Shown piece by piece: positions 6,187-6,677 of a DNA stretch of 6,677 nt. The stretch covers positions 1 through 6,677 of the forward strand of contig JAGLRU010000044.1 in NCBI GenBank assembly GCA_023136145.1, in the 5' to 3' direction. Position 1 is the stretch's first letter; every line of letters begins with the position of its first letter. Source of the DNA: Alphaproteobacteria bacterium (lineage in GTDB: Bacteria > Pseudomonadota > Alphaproteobacteria > Micavibrionales > UBA2020). The translations under genes and the position numbers were made by a program. The notes beneath the pieces are model-generated. The model had not been told where the DNA came from. It saw only the letters and a list, made by a program, of their open reading frames with translations, and made no database searches.

Positions 6187-6677
6187 ATGGAAGCTGATAA
6201 AATTTTATCAAATGAATCTAACTGCACGTGGGGCGCTGACAACACACCTCAAAAAAGTTGGGATTCTTTTACAAGAGGCAAATGGCAGCGCGTAATTGAT
6301 GTGCGTGACTTTATTCAACGCAATTACACACCTTACGAAGGCGACGACAATTTCTTAACTGGCGTTACAGATCACACAAGCAAACTTTGGGACGAAATTT
6401 CAGACCTTCTAAAAAAAGAGCGCGAAAAAGGAATTTTAGACGCAGATACCTCTGTTGCAGCCAGTATCACAAGCCATAATGCAGGTTACATTAACAAAGA
6501 CCTAGAAATTATTGTTGGTTTACAAACAGATAAGCCCCTAAAACGTGCTTTAATGCCTGCCGGAGGTTATCGTATGGTTTCTAACGGTTTGGATGCCTAT
6601 GGCTATAAAATGGATCCGCAACTTAAAGAAATCTACACCAAACACCGGAAAGATCATAACCAAGGCGTTTTCAGTGC
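6187..6677 (+). CDS. pflB: Pyruvate formate-lyase (formate C-acetyltransferase), N-terminal part (3' end outside window)
   Basis: The first 163 residues are visible and the gene runs off the window. From residue 24 they match the N-terminus of E. coli PflB closely: WDSFTRGKWQ, VRDFIQRNYTPYEGDDNFL, SVAASITSHNAGYINKDLE, IVGLQTDKPLKRAL and HRKDHNQGVF. The family is a cytoplasmic glycyl-radical enzyme that converts pyruvate and CoA to acetyl-CoA and formate without oxygen. The active-site cysteines and the C-terminal radical glycine lie beyond the window, so activity cannot be judged here. The N-terminus is about 13 residues longer than that of E. coli. ATG 6187 is the only standard start in this frame after the stop at 6061, with GGAG at 6173-6176 10 nt before it. 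The activating enzyme PflA is not in the window. No convincing FNR-type site was seen upstream. Confidence 0.93.
   Translation, partial: MEADKILSNESNCTWGADNTPQKSWDSFTRGKWQRVIDVRDFIQRNYTPYEGDDNFLTGVTDHTSKLWDEISDLLKKEREKGILDADTSVAASITSHNAGYINKDLEIIVGLQTDKPLKRALMPAGGYRMVSNGLDAYGYKMDPQLKEIYTKHRKDHNQGVFS

Noticed and set aside
5889..6245. 118-residue minus-strand frame opposite the pflB leader and start
   Set aside because: It overlaps the DUF4402 end and the N-terminus of pflB, has an unremarkable composition and no recognisable domain. It could mark a decayed element end in 5942-6060, but I could not support that.

Overview
The window looks like chromosomal DNA of a moderate-GC Gram-negative bacterium. 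An alphaproteobacterium is my best guess. It rests on four things: the fused indolepyruvate:ferredoxin oxidoreductase with a DUF6537 tail, the TPR-methyltransferase carrying a Y-E-x-F-P-F-P-R-W motif, a secreted DUF4402-type protein, and a MuiA-type exported protein. No RNA marker gene is present to settle this. Two oxygen-sensitive 2-oxoacid enzymes lie at the two ends, an indolepyruvate oxidoreductase and a pyruvate formate-lyase, which suggests anaerobic or facultative metabolism. No phage, CRISPR, toxin-antitoxin or defence locus was seen.

Layout. Positions 1-1047 hold the 3' end of the indolepyruvate:ferredoxin oxidoreductase gene. A 61-bp gap carries an unusually good extended -10 promoter whose expected start site falls on the ATG of the next gene. 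That gene (1109-3004) encodes a 631-residue TPR plus SAM-dependent methyltransferase. A 167-bp gap with a nested hairpin and a 14-bp palindrome separates it from a convergent 78-residue two-helix membrane protein (3172-3408, minus strand). That small gene is divergent from an exported DUF4140/DUF4139 (MuiA-like) protein at 3498-5207. The 89 bp between the two holds an inverted repeat around AT-rich -10-like sequence.

From 5208 to about 6186 the window is a degraded region. It contains a hairpin, a short remnant of a helix-turn-helix (probably transposase) reading frame ended by an amber stop, and a DUF4402 domain without a usable start or signal peptide. A leader of about 245 bp follows, with a 24-codon small ORF that has a good ribosome binding site. 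At 6187 the 5' end of a pyruvate formate-lyase gene begins and runs off the window.

The genes do not form one pathway. The best-supported points of interest are the probable leaderless transcript of the methyltransferase, the remnant junction near 5500, and the small ORF with an A7 tract ahead of pflB. I found no convincing new multi-gene system.
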